DNA from: Xylogone sp. PMI_703
Taxonomy: Eukaryota; Ascomycota; Leotiomycetes
Assembly: GCA_021399445.1 (NCBI GenBank)
Contig: JAJTUQ010000004.1
Coordinates: 3,472,001 to 3,536,000 of the forward strand
Length of the DNA: 64,000 nucleotides
Direction of reading: 5' to 3'
The notes under the pieces were generated by a model that made no database searches, was not told where the DNA came from, and saw only the letters and a program-made list of their open reading frames with translations. Below are positions 34,687 through 46,784 of this stretch, piece after piece; position 1 is the first letter of the stretch, and each line of letters starts with the position of its first letter. Position numbers and translations under genes: made by a program.

Positions 34687-34855
34687 ATCTTCCTTCTCAG
34701 CGCCTCTCAATCTGGAGTTGTAAGGCTGTTGAGATTGCGGGGTGCGAGGTGGGATGTCTCGTCAAATTTAAATTCGGCCATCGGCTCCAAGCTCTAGAGT
34801 GCTTCGCTTCCTTGTTTCGACGTCACGACACGACATCCCTCAGACAAAATTTCCA
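34687..34855. promoter_or_regulatory. Compact bidirectional promoter GPN1 / CWF19
   Basis: Only 169 bp separate the two ATGs of head-to-head genes, so both leaders and core promoters must lie here. No TATA box is visible. Confidence 0.7.
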
Positions 34856-36868
34856 ATGGATGGCCTCGAAGAGTTTGAAAAGTCTCTGGCAGCCGAGAAG
34901 CAAGCTAGAGAAGAGGCCGAAAAAGAGAGGACCCGTGATAAGCATCACGACCGACGCAAACATCGACACCATCACCGCCACCACAGATCGAAAGATCACG
35001 ACGATGAAGATGACCGAGACAGAGATGATCATAAGCACAAAAGATCAAGACGTTCCACTGACGAAGATGACCACCATCACAAACGCTCGAGGTCTTCAAA
35101 GGCTGAGGAGACCTTACCTGAATTACAAGAAGAAACCACTGAGCCAAAGCTTACCCGAGATGCCTGGATGACCGCGCCATCTGCTTTGGATATTGATTAT
35201 ATACACAAAATTTCGAAGAGTGATGAAAAACCGAAGGTTGAATCGAGGCCTGATTATGATTTAAAGATACATAAGAACGAGCTCAACACGCGTCTAAACG
35301 ATCTCGCAAATGGTACGAACTTGGAAGATATTGGGAATGAGCCATCCCAGCATGAAGTATCATATACATTTGGAGACTCAGGAGCGCAATGGCGTATGAC
35401 CAAGCTTAAGGCTGTGTATACTCAGGCAGAACAAACAGGCAGACCAATTGATGAAATCGCCATCGAGCGGTATGGCGACCTACGAGATTTTGATGACGCG
35501 AGAGAAGAACAAATTGAACTTGACAGACGCAAGCTCTACGGCGAAGGCTATGTGGGGAAAGAGAAGCCGAGTGGAGAGCTTTTCCAGGAAAGAAAGATGG
35601 ATTTAGGTCTCAGATCGCGTGGACACGAGAAGCAGGAGCAAGAGAGTGAGCCCATAGATTTACGACAAGGAGCAGTATTGAAAAGGGAGCCACCAGTTCC
35701 TGATCAAACTACCCTTAATCGGCTCAAGGCTCAGCTTATGAAGGCTAAATTGAAAGGTTCCCCAGATGTTGCGCGTCTGCAAGCCGAGTTTGATGCTGCC
35801 ATGGCTGTTCATACAAATGCGGAGCCTGAAGTTATAGTGTTAAGTAAAATGGAGAATCGCATGCTAGCAGGAACTCGGGGTGAGGTTAAAGCAATCAACA
35901 CCAAGCGTGGTCAAGAACGCGGTTTAGTAGAGCAAAACGAAGACATGAGCATTGAAGATATGGTTCGGGAAGAGCGTCGAACAAGAGGCCAAGCTGGTGG
36001 AGAAGGTCGACTTGCAGCTGAACGGATTGCAAAGGATATGAAATTCGACAATGATCTTGATTATATGGACGATAATGCTAATACGCTTGCAAAACGAGTT
36101 CAAAAATCGGAGACCAACCTGAAGAATGCCGCTATTGGGGAGTTCCAGAAGATGAACCGGATACTGGACAATTGCCAACTATGTCACCACGAGGAGAAGA
36201 ATCAACCCCCTATCGCGCCGATAGTTTCATTAGCAACCCGGGTTTACCTTACCCTACCTACTGAGCCGGAACTTAGTGACGGTGGTGCTGTGATTGTGCC
36301 AATTGAGCACAAAACAAATCTGCTAGAGTGTGATGACGATGAATGGGAAGAGATTCGCAACTTCATGAAGTGCCTAACTCGTATGTATCACGATCAAGGG
36401 CGCGCAGTTGTGTTTTACGAAAATGCTGCAGCTCCGCAGCGGAAGTTACATGCCGCCATGCAGGTCGTCCCACTACCGTATAGCCTGGGGGAAACAGCGC
36501 CAGCGTTCTTTAGAGAGGCCATCCTTTCGTCCGATGAAGAATGGACACAGCATAAGAAACTGATCGACACGGCAAAACGAGCGCGTGAAGGGCTCGGGAA
36601 ACTCTCCTTTAGGCGATCAATCGCAAAAGAGATGCCATATTTCCACGCATGGTTCGAGATGGATGGGGGTCTTGGTCATATTGTTGAAGACTCAAACCGT
36701 TGGCCAAGAGGAGATCTGTTTGCGCGGGAGATTATAGGCGGTATGCTTGATGCCGAACCTGATGTGATCAAAAAGCAGGGGCGATGGCACCGAGGGGATA
36801 AGAGAGTCGAGGACTTCAGAAAGCGTTGGAGGAAGTTTGACTGGACCCGTGTTCTCACCGATGGTTAG
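34856..36868 (+). CDS. Cwf19-like spliceosome / RNA debranching cofactor
   Basis: A single-exon protein of 670 aa. The ATG at 34856 starts MDGLEEFEKSL; the frame extends upstream only with a GTG. Residues about 25-90 are an unusual His/Arg/Asp-rich low-complexity segment, similar in style to RS-domain spacers. The CwfJ C-terminal domain 1 begins near 435 with LDNCQLCHHEEKNQ and includes QRKLHAAMQVVPLP, a HIT-like histidine motif. CwfJ C-terminal domain 2 follows (PYFHAWFEMDGGLGHIVED, RWPRGDLFAREIIGGML). Cwf19 associates with late spliceosomes, and its Drn1/CWF19L1 relatives aid lariat debranching. No intron is needed to explain the frame. Confidence 0.94.
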   Translation: MDGLEEFEKSLAAEKQAREEAEKERTRDKHHDRRKHRHHHRHHRSKDHDDEDDRDRDDHKHKRSRRSTDEDDHHHKRSRSSKAEETLPELQEETTEPKLTRDAWMTAPSALDIDYIHKISKSDEKPKVESRPDYDLKIHKNELNTRLNDLANGTNLEDIGNEPSQHEVSYTFGDSGAQWRMTKLKAVYTQAEQTGRPIDEIAIERYGDLRDFDDAREEQIELDRRKLYGEGYVGKEKPSGELFQERKMDLGLRSRGHEKQEQESEPIDLRQGAVLKREPPVPDQTTLNRLKAQLMKAKLKGSPDVARLQAEFDAAMAVHTNAEPEVIVLSKMENRMLAGTRGEVKAINTKRGQERGLVEQNEDMSIEDMVREERRTRGQAGGEGRLAAERIAKDMKFDNDLDYMDDNANTLAKRVQKSETNLKNAAIGEFQKMNRILDNCQLCHHEEKNQPPIAPIVSLATRVYLTLPTEPELSDGGAVIVPIEHKTNLLECDDDEWEEIRNFMKCLTRMYHDQGRAVVFYENAAAPQRKLHAAMQVVPLPYSLGETAPAFFREAILSSDEEWTQHKKLIDTAKRAREGLGKLSFRRSIAKEMPYFHAWFEMDGGLGHIVEDSNRWPRGDLFAREIIGGMLDAEPDVIKKQGRWHRGDKRVEDFRKRWRKFDWTRVLTDG

Positions 36869-39800
36869 GGGGTTACCGGTGGTAATGATAGCCTGAGTGA
36901 AAGATGTGGAAGGCTTAAAGCAGGCGGTGGTCCAACGGGCCGGTTGCCGGCTAAAGTCGTCGAAGACGGTTGATATTCCCAAACTGGCAATAAGAGTACA
37001 CATCAACACAGATAATCACGATTCACCAACATTTTAGAGATGTGCACCGCTCTTAGCGGAGCGTGCCTACTGTAGTTCAGAAGAAGAACAGGTTGAGTTC
37101 CCTTTTTGGGCTCCTCCGGAGGCTACGGGAATTATTTGACGTGCAGCAATATGGAATCGGATCAACTATTAGACGAGATGCACACAAGCGACTCTCTTAC
37201 GTACGGTAGCACAGCCTCGGGAGGAAATAAGGGTTATGATAGAGATCTGGCTAGATCGGTTCGATTGGTACTGTAGATCGAGGAGTGGTCTTGGGTGAAC
37301 CGTACACTTCATTACCCACGTTACAAAGAGTAATTTAGAGTGGTGACAATTTGAATGATCGGAGGTATTGCGGCCCGTTTTAAATACTCTCAATTACAGG
37401 GGAATGCTAGTGAGGAAGTTCTGCACCTAGAGGCAGGCATCTTGGAATCTCTGAATCTCTTGAGCAAAGCAGATGCATATGCAGCTGCGACCGCGGGTCT
37501 GCTTACCTCAGGTACCGTGCCGGGAGATTCTCCGAAGCATAAAGAAGATCCGGCCGAGTGGAGTTGAAGGCGGCGTGGGAATGGCTTCCTGTTGGCGGAT
37601 GCACATGTACGGTCGATCCTCGATACCAAATTTCTGAAAGGAAACGCAAATTAGATCTGCAACCCCAAGCGCGCAATACAAAGTACAGTCAGACGGCTGA
37701 TGTCGGCGAGGCGTTCGGCGGATCCGGCAGAAGCCAGCATCCCGGCCAGCAAGCGACCCCGTCAATGCCTCACTTGTACAGTAGCTCGAGTAGCACCTGG
37801 CACTCTGGCACTCTTTGGCCGTGACATGTGCAGAGAGCTGGCCTCGACCGTTGCCAACGGTGCAATAATGCAACCGTAACGTTTAGAAGAAGTCCACAAG
37901 CTCTCGCGTTGTACTCTGTAATGAAGAACCCATCTTATTGGACACGGCCAACTCAGCAGAAGAGGAGAGTGGAACACCGAAGTGCTCCATCATTATTGGG
38001 GACCAACGTGACAGGTCAACCACCAAGTCTCAGCTCAGCTTATCACTCTTTCTACAACACGCTCTCCGCCTTCTCCTCCCTTTCTCAAGGCCCATCCACA
38101 AGATGAATCTGGACCAATTCAAAGCCCCCATTGGCTCGGATAATTCCTCCATTGGCAGGCCAATTCTTCGCATTTCTGGAACTTAGAAGCTCCACGGATG
38201 CTCAGTGGAGCTTCCTTGCGGAGTAGAGTAGCCGACCTTTCTTTACGACCGGCGACAACAACGAAAGAAAAGATACGAGGCGCATCTTAATGTGCTTTTT
38301 TGGGGCACACGCCGGTATTTCTTTTCTCAACTATTGCCCTTTGCGGACAGCTGGCAAGCATGCATCAACAGGATTAGTGCACACTTTATTGGCGCGCTCA
38401 GTCGCGTGCTACAGGAAGAGAGGCTCGAGGTAGCACAAAATGCAAAAAATCTATCCACATCCTTGAATGGTCTTTGAAACAGGATACATTACGTAGCGCG
38501 CACGTTCCGGCACAGCTGCAGGAAGAGGTTGCCTTAATAAATTGAAAAGAAACAGCATAAAGAGTCTAGGCCACTCAAGCAAATTATTATATAGGCGATC
38601 CTGACATATGATATGCCATCAGATCTCCAAAGAGTTAATCGTTAGCTATCTGTATTCGAGTACTCTGCACTGTGTACGTCCGTTGTCTTCTCAAGCCACA
38701 ATACGGAAGTAATTTTTACAGGAAAAAAGAGCAACGTGTGTAGGGAGGTATCGTATTCTCAATCATCCTAGCAGCTGCTGTGTCGACATGTACTCCGTTC
38801 GCTAGACCCTGGGGTTGAAGTTCAATCCTGTTTCCTAAAGGAGCATCTGGCTGTTGGATTCCGAAGCTCAATCGCAACCAGCAACATGGTTCCTCATCCA
38901 CCCGCTACGGTGTCTTTAACGGTTGCGAATCCTCGGCATGAAGAGGAGGTTTGAGGCAAAAAAGCCTCACAACCACTGCGCGCAGTATTGTAACAAAAGA
39001 GGGCTAACCGTAGCAGAAGCATGCCGGTACAACAATGTCTTGTGAATAACGGGCTGAGAGAAGCAGCTTCCATGCCTTCCATCGCTTGTGGCCCTCCTCG
39101 TGCCGTTGACGAGCCGCGCAGACGACCATGACAGGCCCTCGGTTTCGTTTCTTCTCGCCTCGCCCTCGCCTTTTTGCTCGTCTCCTGATTCAGCAGCTGC
39201 AGCGCCTCCTCAACAACACGCTGCGTACCTGTACGACCACAACAGGAAACTTCATTGTGGTGGCGTGGTTGTAGTTGTAGTGCAGTGCTACATACACCGT
39301 TAATTATTCTTTTTTTTGTTGCTGCAAAAGGCTTCAGTATTGTCGAATCGACGACGTGGTTCTCTCTGCATTTGGTTCTGGCTGTTCCTACTGTAAACTT
39401 TCCAACTATTGCCCTGATTGTTCTCGGCTCTGGTGTCAGTAAGTGTATACGAAACCTTCAGGTACGGAGGTACGTAAGAACAACCACTTTACCGAGTCAA
39501 GTTGCATGGGCCCGTTTATGACAGTCTGGCTTGTCCTAATTGAGCATTGTCAGTTAATTATGCCAGTGTCTCTTGTCTACCTGTAGATGAGCTACAGAGT
39601 ACCATAGAGCACGTAGAGCAAGGCACACGATACTCTTAATCTGCAATTTTCCCTTTCACTCTCAACTCCCATGAGCTCTCAACTCTCAAACGCCCAGTCG
39701 AGTCCCGAGGCCTTGGAACCTGCGACCTTGGACGTGCGTGCCGGATTGGTGAAAGGACGGCTTTGAGATCCGCAACGGCCTTGGATGCGCGCTAGACCCG

Positions 39801-41038
39801 AAGCGGGATGGGCCCAGGCTGGCGCAGCGCAGAAACGCAACAAACAGGCGAACGTAGGCGAGCCAGCATTAAATTATTACAGCATTATTCACTCCAGCAG
39901 CATCTGGGCGTTGCAAAAGGGACATGCTGCGCCAGTTTGCCTAATTCGCGCGCGAAAGGGGGTTTGACGTTTAATTTATCATTACTGTGCTGCGCTCTCT
40001 GCTCCTGTTCCCCCTTTGCTTGCTTTTTACTACGCACTACTGTAATTAACCTCGATCTGGTTTGGGCAAGCGTCTCTTGTGTCTCTCACTCTACTCTCAC
40101 TCTCACTTCGCTCTTCTCTTGCTCTACCACAAGGAGTCAAAGCAGACCAAGCCCAGCCCAGCCCAGACCAGACCGGAACTGGACGGACTGACTGAGTCCT
40201 GGCCTCACCATTATTCTGCCATCATATCCGCATCCGCCGCCTTCCAACCAAGCAGCGTCCCGCACTCAACACTCAAGACTTACGACTAATCCGCTAACAC
40301 TGCACCCACGCCCTCTGGCACGCCGACCACACACCCCCAATTCTCAGGCTGCCACGGTCTTGCACCTGAGGTTCGATTCAGGCCATCACTTTTTACTGAC
40401 CACTCTCTTTCCCGTCCTCTTCCTCACCTCGAAACCTTTTTTTCCCTTTCCTAAGCAAAGGAAGAAAAACCATAAAAAATTTAAAAGGCTGTTCAAACAG
40501 GCCACGCCGTGCAAGAGAAGCAGCCTCGCCCGACCGAGCATCTCCTCTCGGGTTTTCGTCTCTTCTCGTCTCTCCCTCGTCTCTCGTCGCTCGTCTCCCC
40601 GTCTGGCCTCGTCTCGCTCGCCTCCTTCGCGCTTCCTGCCTCCCAGCTGGGCCTACCGCAAATCTTCCTTAGACGTCGCTCGCGTCAACAAAGCTTCTCG
40701 GTAACCCGTCTCGCTTCGTCCGCCCTTTCTCTCGCAACCCGTCCCAGACCAGAGGCTCGCGGCAAAGACGCTCGTGGACCGTCGCCTGTGCTGGTCGCTT
40801 TTCCTGCCCCGGCCCAGCCAGTTTTAATATATCCAAACAGACGCTGCAGGGCGGCCAGGTCGAATCACCCAACGCCTGCTCTGCTCCCCTAGTTTCTTCC
40901 CTGGTTGCCAGAAGCAGCTGCACGAAAAGAAAGCTGCACCACGGCTCCTTCCCCTCCGAAGCTGGTTTTGTCGTCCTCGGGCCCCTCGAGATAACGGTCG
41001 AAGGAAGCCACCTTCACCAGATCGCGTTCCGGCGGAAC
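36869..41038. promoter_or_regulatory. 4.2-kb gene-free region upstream of a Zn2Cys6 regulator
   Basis: No gene is recognisable over 4.2 kb. The last ~1 kb before the regulator's ATG is strongly pyrimidine-rich: (CT)-type runs near 40,080-40,130, four GCCCA-type repeats at 40,149-40,168, and CTCGT-type repetition at 40,555-40,625. Short open frames occur throughout but look like chance products of biased composition. Long upstream regions are common for fungal developmental regulators, so this is likely promoter plus a long 5' leader (inference). Confidence 0.5.
40149..40168 (+). repeat. Short GCCCA / CCAGA tandem repeat
   Basis: AGCCC/GCCCA units repeat about three to four times, then turn into CCAGA units, within the pyrimidine-rich leader of the Zn2Cys6 gene. 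Simple-sequence repeat; no function implied. Confidence 0.5.
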
Positions 41039-43528
41039 ATGGCGCAGCAGCACAACACCAGCAACAGAAACAGTCCACACCTCAATCATCTGCAGAACGG
41101 TTCGGCCCCGAATTCTCCATCGATGTCGACCTCGCAACAGCAAGGTGGCCAGTCGCGTCAGCCCGTCAGCTATCCAAGTCCAACCTCCTACCCATCGCCG
41201 TCTCTCCAGAACGCTCAGTACAACTATCCGCCTCCCAACAACCAGCAGGTCAGCGAGCCCTACCGTGCCAGTCCCACTGGTAGCAACGGCTCCATGTCGC
41301 TGCCCAGCATGCGTTCCCTCGATCCTCTCCAGCAGCAGCAGCAGGCTCAGCAGCATCATATGGGCTCCCCTCTGCCACCGCCGGTCGCCCAGATGGGTGG
41401 CCCATACTATACTCCCCAGGGCCAGCCAATTCCATATCCAAGCGTCACCTCTGATCCCACCGGGCAGATGCGGTATGCACTCCCCGTCACCGCAGACTCA
41501 CGCGTCATGAGCGGTGGCAGACACAAGAAGGTATGACAGGCACGCTCCGAGAATCCGGACCCCACATTCACCATCCGTCATCGTCATCACCGTGGTGGAA
41601 GCATGGCTAACAAAAATCTTTCTGTGTGCAGGAAATCAAGCGACGAACCAAGACCGGATGCCTGACGTGCAGAAAGAGAAGAATAAAGGTGAGTTTTGGA
41701 ATGATTTTTCAATCTCGTCGCATCGCAGCTTCCGAGAGAGAGTGTGTGTGGTTGGAGGGTTTTGCGATTCCTCGCGATCAACCTCTCGTCTACCAGCAAG
41801 CGAAATTCACCTAGTAGGCGAAAGCTTCAGATCACGGGCTTCCATCCGCCTCCGTTTGACGAGGGGCATCATCGAGTCGGGGTTGCCAATGTTACTTGGT
41901 GGTTCTCCGTTCACTCTGTACAGCGCTCCTCGTTTGCCCTCACAAAAGGATCAGGACCCGCGTTTCGGCGAGCAAAAGTCTTCTTTCACTTTTACTACAT
42001 ACTACACCGCCCTTAAGTTTTCTTCCTCTGCGACTCTCGACGGGCTTGCCCTTTTCCTCCATTTTCAAACTATATACTGACAAGTTGACTGCAGTGCGAT
42101 GAACAGCACCCAGCGTGCCGCAACTGCCAGAAGTCGAAGCGTGAGTGCTTGGGATACGACCCCATCTTCAAGCCGCAGCCCGGCCCAGCAGCCATTCAGC
42201 CAGCACCAAGCTCTGCTCCTCCACAAGCACCTATCGTAGCCACTGCAAACCCCTATGGCAACCAACCGCAAATGCTGCAGAGCGGCTATGGTGCTCCAGT
42301 CACAAACATGGGCTATGTCGAGCCAGCACTCTCGGCAGGCGTGAGCTCCCCAGGCTCAGCAACTCAAGCATATGAGTTTGCATCTGCCATTGATCCTGCT
42401 CTAGAGGCTGCTGCTCCAGCGCCCACAACTGCCTCGAGCACGCCACTCCAAGCAGCTACTACACCAGGTATGCCAACCTTTCGCGAGGACCTCAAACGAG
42501 AAATGCAGAGTGCAAGCCCATTTTCTTCGGGTGCATCCGACACTCCGCATCTCAGAGGTGGCGCGTCCTCTTTTCTTCCCCCTTCAGCAACATCTTCAGG
42601 CGAAAACCTGGCTTACACGACTATTCCAGCAAAGCGGTCGATCACTGAACTCCTCGCCCTCGGAGGTCCTGCCCCTCCTCCCCTCCCCGCGAACAGCGAT
42701 GTCACGCAATCACCTGCCACGATCGACGAAGCCAAACATCTCTTCTACAGTATCTATGCCCCGGGCCTTGAAAATTTCCTTGAGACGAAGTGGTTCCAGA
42801 TTAAGGGTGTTAGTAAGCTTCTCAGTGATAAGAGTCTATTGGAACAGTTTGCACAGCTTTTGGAGCAGTTTGCCAAAACCCAGAATGTTGACCCAAGGCA
42901 AATCGACCCAAGACAGCTGGCGTACGCAGCCACCGTTGAAGCACGAGTTGTGTGGGCACTGGCCTGCATGGTTCGCCAGAGTGCCGCGGAAACCAATGGT
43001 GTAAAGGCGGAAGGCACGCCAGCTATTCCAGCAGCTGATGACGCCATTGAAGCCGGCCACCGTTTGACTGTTTTTGAGAATCTCCTGACCAACAGTGTAG
43101 CAGAGAGCAATCCGCTCACCAAACCTATTCCCAATGCCGAGTATCACAAATCACGTGAGTTAGAGTTCTGGTACACACTTGGAAACTTCGTTGCAATCAA
43201 AGAAGATGATCCCCAAGCCGCTAAGCAGATGGACGAGACCCTTGCAATTTTGCGTAACCTTCTGGATGGCAGAGAGAATAGGGATGTCCTATACTCCATT
43301 GCAGTTGTCCGCGCTATTGGTCCTCGAGTCACCGAATATGCACCAGGAGAGCAACCTGTTCACTTCGATGAGAGCGACAACCGCAGCAAAGTCATCGTTG
43401 CTAAGAAGTTTGTCCAAGATGAAGCTCAGGGCGCCGGCACAACGAACGTCATCCGAAGAATGTGTGAACTCGCAGCACGATCCTGGTTGCCTGCAGCCAC
43501 ATCTGCTCCAGTTCCACAAGCCAAATAA
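41039..43528 (+). CDS. Zn(II)2Cys6 transcription factor
   Basis: A nuclear DNA-binding regulator with three exons: 41039-41530, 41632-41688 and 42095-43528. The introns are 101 nt and 406 nt. The product is 660 aa. Residues 1-150 are Gln/Pro/Ser-rich. The zinc cluster is C174-x2-C-x6-C184-x6-C-x2-C-x6-C201, preceded by the basic GRHKKEIKRRTKTG. The 406-nt intron lies exactly between Lys183 and Cys184, so the cluster is built from two exons. Pro/Ala-rich linkers follow; the C-terminal half (from about 380: EAKHLFYSIYAPGLENFLETKWF) is helical and conserved-looking. It resembles a developmental regulator type (OefC-like) from memory, which I do not rely on. Target genes unknown. Confidence 0.9.
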
Positions 43529-45274
43529 GTCTCGGTTTCTAAGTCTTTCTTGGGCGGTTGCAGGATAATCGGATTATTGGCGTTGCATTGATCACTTCTG
43601 CTATTTCTCCTTTGCGTCATCATACATCTCTGGCATGCGAAAATGGGAAAATTTCAGGGGTCTTACTTTCCTCCCCTTTTTACAGAAGTTTCTTTTTTCT
43701 ATTGCAGTCTATTGGTTTGGTCGCACTCTCGAAGGTGTGTCTAAAAACGGATCTGGAAGATAAAAAATATACATGTGTCAATAGGCATGAGACTGGTTGG
43801 GAAAACAGCAGGAATGCTGGTCTATTTTCTCTGGATTTCTTTCCTCGAAATTACTAAAAAATGGCTACACTAGCGTGTTCACCACCAGAATGTAACCTTA
43901 GCAAGACCCCATCTTGGTGTATTCGTTTCTCTATCTCGTCATTTTCTCATTGCGATCATCAGACAGATTTGCTGTTTGTTTTGCTCAACGCTCCTATCTC
44001 CGGATCTCGGCTGGCGTATGATGCGGGTGTACTCGATCGTCAAAAATCGTTAAAGCAAGATTCCACTTCAAAGCATAAAGAAGAATTTCAAGAAACTAAT
44101 CTCAGTTGGGCGCAATAAACAAAAAAAAAATCATATCGTGGAATGGCTCTTGTGAAAGGGAGGGCTTTTGGAGATTCTACCGGTGGTTAAAAATTGGCGG
44201 GCAAATAAAGTATGTGAGGGGGAAGGGGAAGGAAGGTTAGAGCCCGGGGTGCCCAAATTAGTTTCTCTGTATTGTAGCTCTAGTTCCTTTTTTGAATGCC
44301 ATGAAAAAAATATCAACTTTTTTAGGCTTGGGATTTCAAGAAGCTTTAGTTTTTCCTTCTGTTCCTTTCTATGGAGTTGTTTTCTCGTGCTCTTCGCCTA
44401 TTAGGCGCTGATAATCCTTTTCCTTTTGTCCTTGGGTGTATCTGTGTGGGTATAAAATCAGATACTAATATCTTCCCGTTCCTCTCTCTCCTCTGTTTAC
44501 CATATTATACTATAATATCTAATCAAAGATAACGGCAAACCTCTCTCGTTTCCTTTTGCTATAATTTCCTCCCCTCTTAGATGTAGAGTAATACTATAGT
44601 TCTATTACAGGAATGGGGGAGGTTCTAGTGCAGTGGCATAGAGATGCATACTTAATTATAAGAACAAAATATTTCAGAGACTAAATCTAGCAACATCAGG
44701 AGCAAAGAGAGTTTTCGTGTTCAGCTCATTGAGTACTCTTAAGCTACTAATACGGAACAAATTGAAGCTTTTATGCTATTCTTGACCTTTACTTTCCTAC
44801 TATAAGGTATCTTAGTTGATGGAGCTTGAATGGACCATTGCAAGATGGTTACAAGTAACACTTAGTTTTACTACTCCATTCAATGGGTTCTAACAACCCC
44901 ACACATGAGCGGTGGACTGAGCGGTTTACTGAGATTGTCACTTTGGTGCACACTATGGTATGAATTCTGGGATGTTGTTTTTATTGTTTTCTTTCTATTT
45001 CTCTTCTATATCTATAACGCGGTTCTAGTTAAAAGGCATATATGACTGATTTAATTCCGCTGAATGGACTTGATCCAGTCAAAAGTTGGTGGGTGCGGCC
45101 GTCTCCCGCTTGTTGGCCCCTTATCCTCTTACCTCCACAGGAGTGCCTCGAAGAAGATTACTGAATCTTCCTCGTTCTAATATTAGAGGTATCTGTGGTT
45201 CCTTGGGAACCTGGAAAGGAAATTTTCAGCCGTTTGAACTAGCTTTTTTTTTTCAAACCAGAGAGTTCAGCGCA
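43529..45274. other. Convergent gene-free region
   Basis: A 1.75-kb T-rich stretch between the tail-to-tail Zn2Cys6 gene and the 2-hydroxyacid dehydrogenase. It contains an A9 run near 44,120 and C/T-rich tracts near 44,480-44,570. Probably long 3' UTRs; no coding feature supported. Confidence 0.45.
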
Positions 45275-46784
45275 TTACATGTCCTTCTGCTCTGCAACAG
45301 GACTCTTCAATTTCCCTGTCTCAATCGCAGCTCTCAGATTATCAATGCACCAAACCTCCATTTTTGTTTGTGTCTCGATTGTCCATGTTCCCATGTGAGG
45401 CACAAGCATCACATTCGGGTTAGCTATTAGGCCTGGATGAACCTTGGGCTCCTCTTCAAAGACATCGAGACCAGCCGACCAGACTTTACCTGAATCTAGG
45501 GCCTCGACGAGAGCGGCTTCATCCATTACTGCACCACGGGCAGTGTTGACAATTACAACACCAGTCTTCATCCTGTTGAACTCTGGAGTGGAGATTATAT
45601 GGTGGGTGCTTTTCTAGGACTAAGTATCAGATCCTGCTAGTACCAAATATCCATCCAGGGGAAAGCAGAGAGGAAGTTTGACTTACATTCAGTGGTAAAT
45701 TCAAAGATAGTACATCACTGGTTGCTAATAACTCGTCGAAGCTTACATACTTGACTCCGCCACTCAATTCATCAGATAACTTCGTTCTGTTGTAATACTG
45801 CGTGGTCATGCCGAATGCTGCTGCTTTCTTCATCAAGTTTCGCCCGATTCCACCCATGCCTAGGATACCTAGGACTTTGCCCTGAGGGTCATGGCCCAGT
45901 GGCGGTGGTGGAGAGCCTCGCCAGTGACCTGCACGGAGGGCTAACATAGCTATCGTAAAAGAGGAAGTCAGGGTCTTGTCCTAGATCTGCATACAGGTAT
46001 GAATCAACTATCTACTCACAAGTATTAAATCCTCTCAATGCTCCCAAGATCAAAAACATGTTAACATCAGCTGTTGCATCATCTACAGCGGTTGGCACAT
46101 TGGAGACACGGATATCTCGTGCTGTGCAGGCGTGTACGTCAATCTGATCGTATCCGGCGCCTAATTCAAGAGATATCTTGTTAGTCCATGGCTCTCTAGA
46201 AAGATGTGATTTATCCAACAATTGCACAGTGACTCTCTCCTGTGAGCTAAGAGCATGACGCAGGCTTATCCTTCATCTCTCCACAGAAGCCACTGCCAAA
46301 AAGGAGCCAGCAATAAGGAAACCCGGAATCCATACCATTGTGCGTAATGAACTTCAACGACTTGGGTAGGGCCTCTACAAGCTCCTGGTCAATGAAGCCG
46401 GTTATGTCAACGCTGGCAAAAGTACGGTAGGCAACGAGCACCTCATCGAAGGCACCGCTCTTGCATTCCTCAATGAACTCTGCGCGGTTGCGGGCCTTGG
46501 GGCTTATGACGGTTGCGATTTCGCTGACAGCTGCCCATTCCTTTTCAGCACTGTTTCATAGCATTGAGGAGTTAGCTTGTAATTTATTCCTATTTTATTT
46601 AGTTGGGTTGGATGCGATTGCAGTAGATATGTGATCCGTTTTACTTGTTTTCTTGAGTCATGAGTTTTTTGTTCTTTGGTCACCTCTTTTTTGAAGATAC
46701 AGGGATAGTTAATAGTTCCAAGATAAAGCAAAATCGCACGTACTGGTCGATCTGTCCTAGGAGAAGAACGGCCGGCTTTGCCAT
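45275..46784 (-). CDS. D-isomer-specific 2-hydroxyacid dehydrogenase (glyoxylate/hydroxypyruvate reductase-like)
   Basis: An NAD(P)H-dependent reductase of 2-oxoacids with five exons: 46784-46744, 46550-46336, 46160-46020, 45949-45687 and 45613-45275. The introns are 193, 175, 70 and 73 nt. The product is 332 aa, near the usual 333. It starts MAKPAVLLLGQIDHAEKEWA. The nucleotide-binding loop is GILGMGGIGRNLMKK. Catalytic Arg is in VNTARGAVMDEAAL, Glu in DVFEEEP and His in VPHMGTW. Splicing restores FITHNGAGYDQIDV and LPLNKSTHHIISTPEF. The two 5' introns are longer than the local norm. Probably cytosolic or mitochondrial; the exact substrate is not determinable. Confidence 0.92.

Noticed and set aside
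40360..40395. GGTTCGATTC resembling a tRNA B box
   Set aside because: No A box at the right distance and no cloverleaf can be drawn; no tRNA gene found anywhere in the window.
40509..40892. Ser/Leu/Arg-rich open frames upstream of the Zn2Cys6 gene
   Set aside because: Explained by the pyrimidine-rich low-complexity DNA; several frames on both strands are equally open.
46654..46660. TGAGTCA in intron 1 of the 2-hydroxyacid dehydrogenase
   Set aside because: Intronic and within the number of such sites expected by chance in 64 kb.
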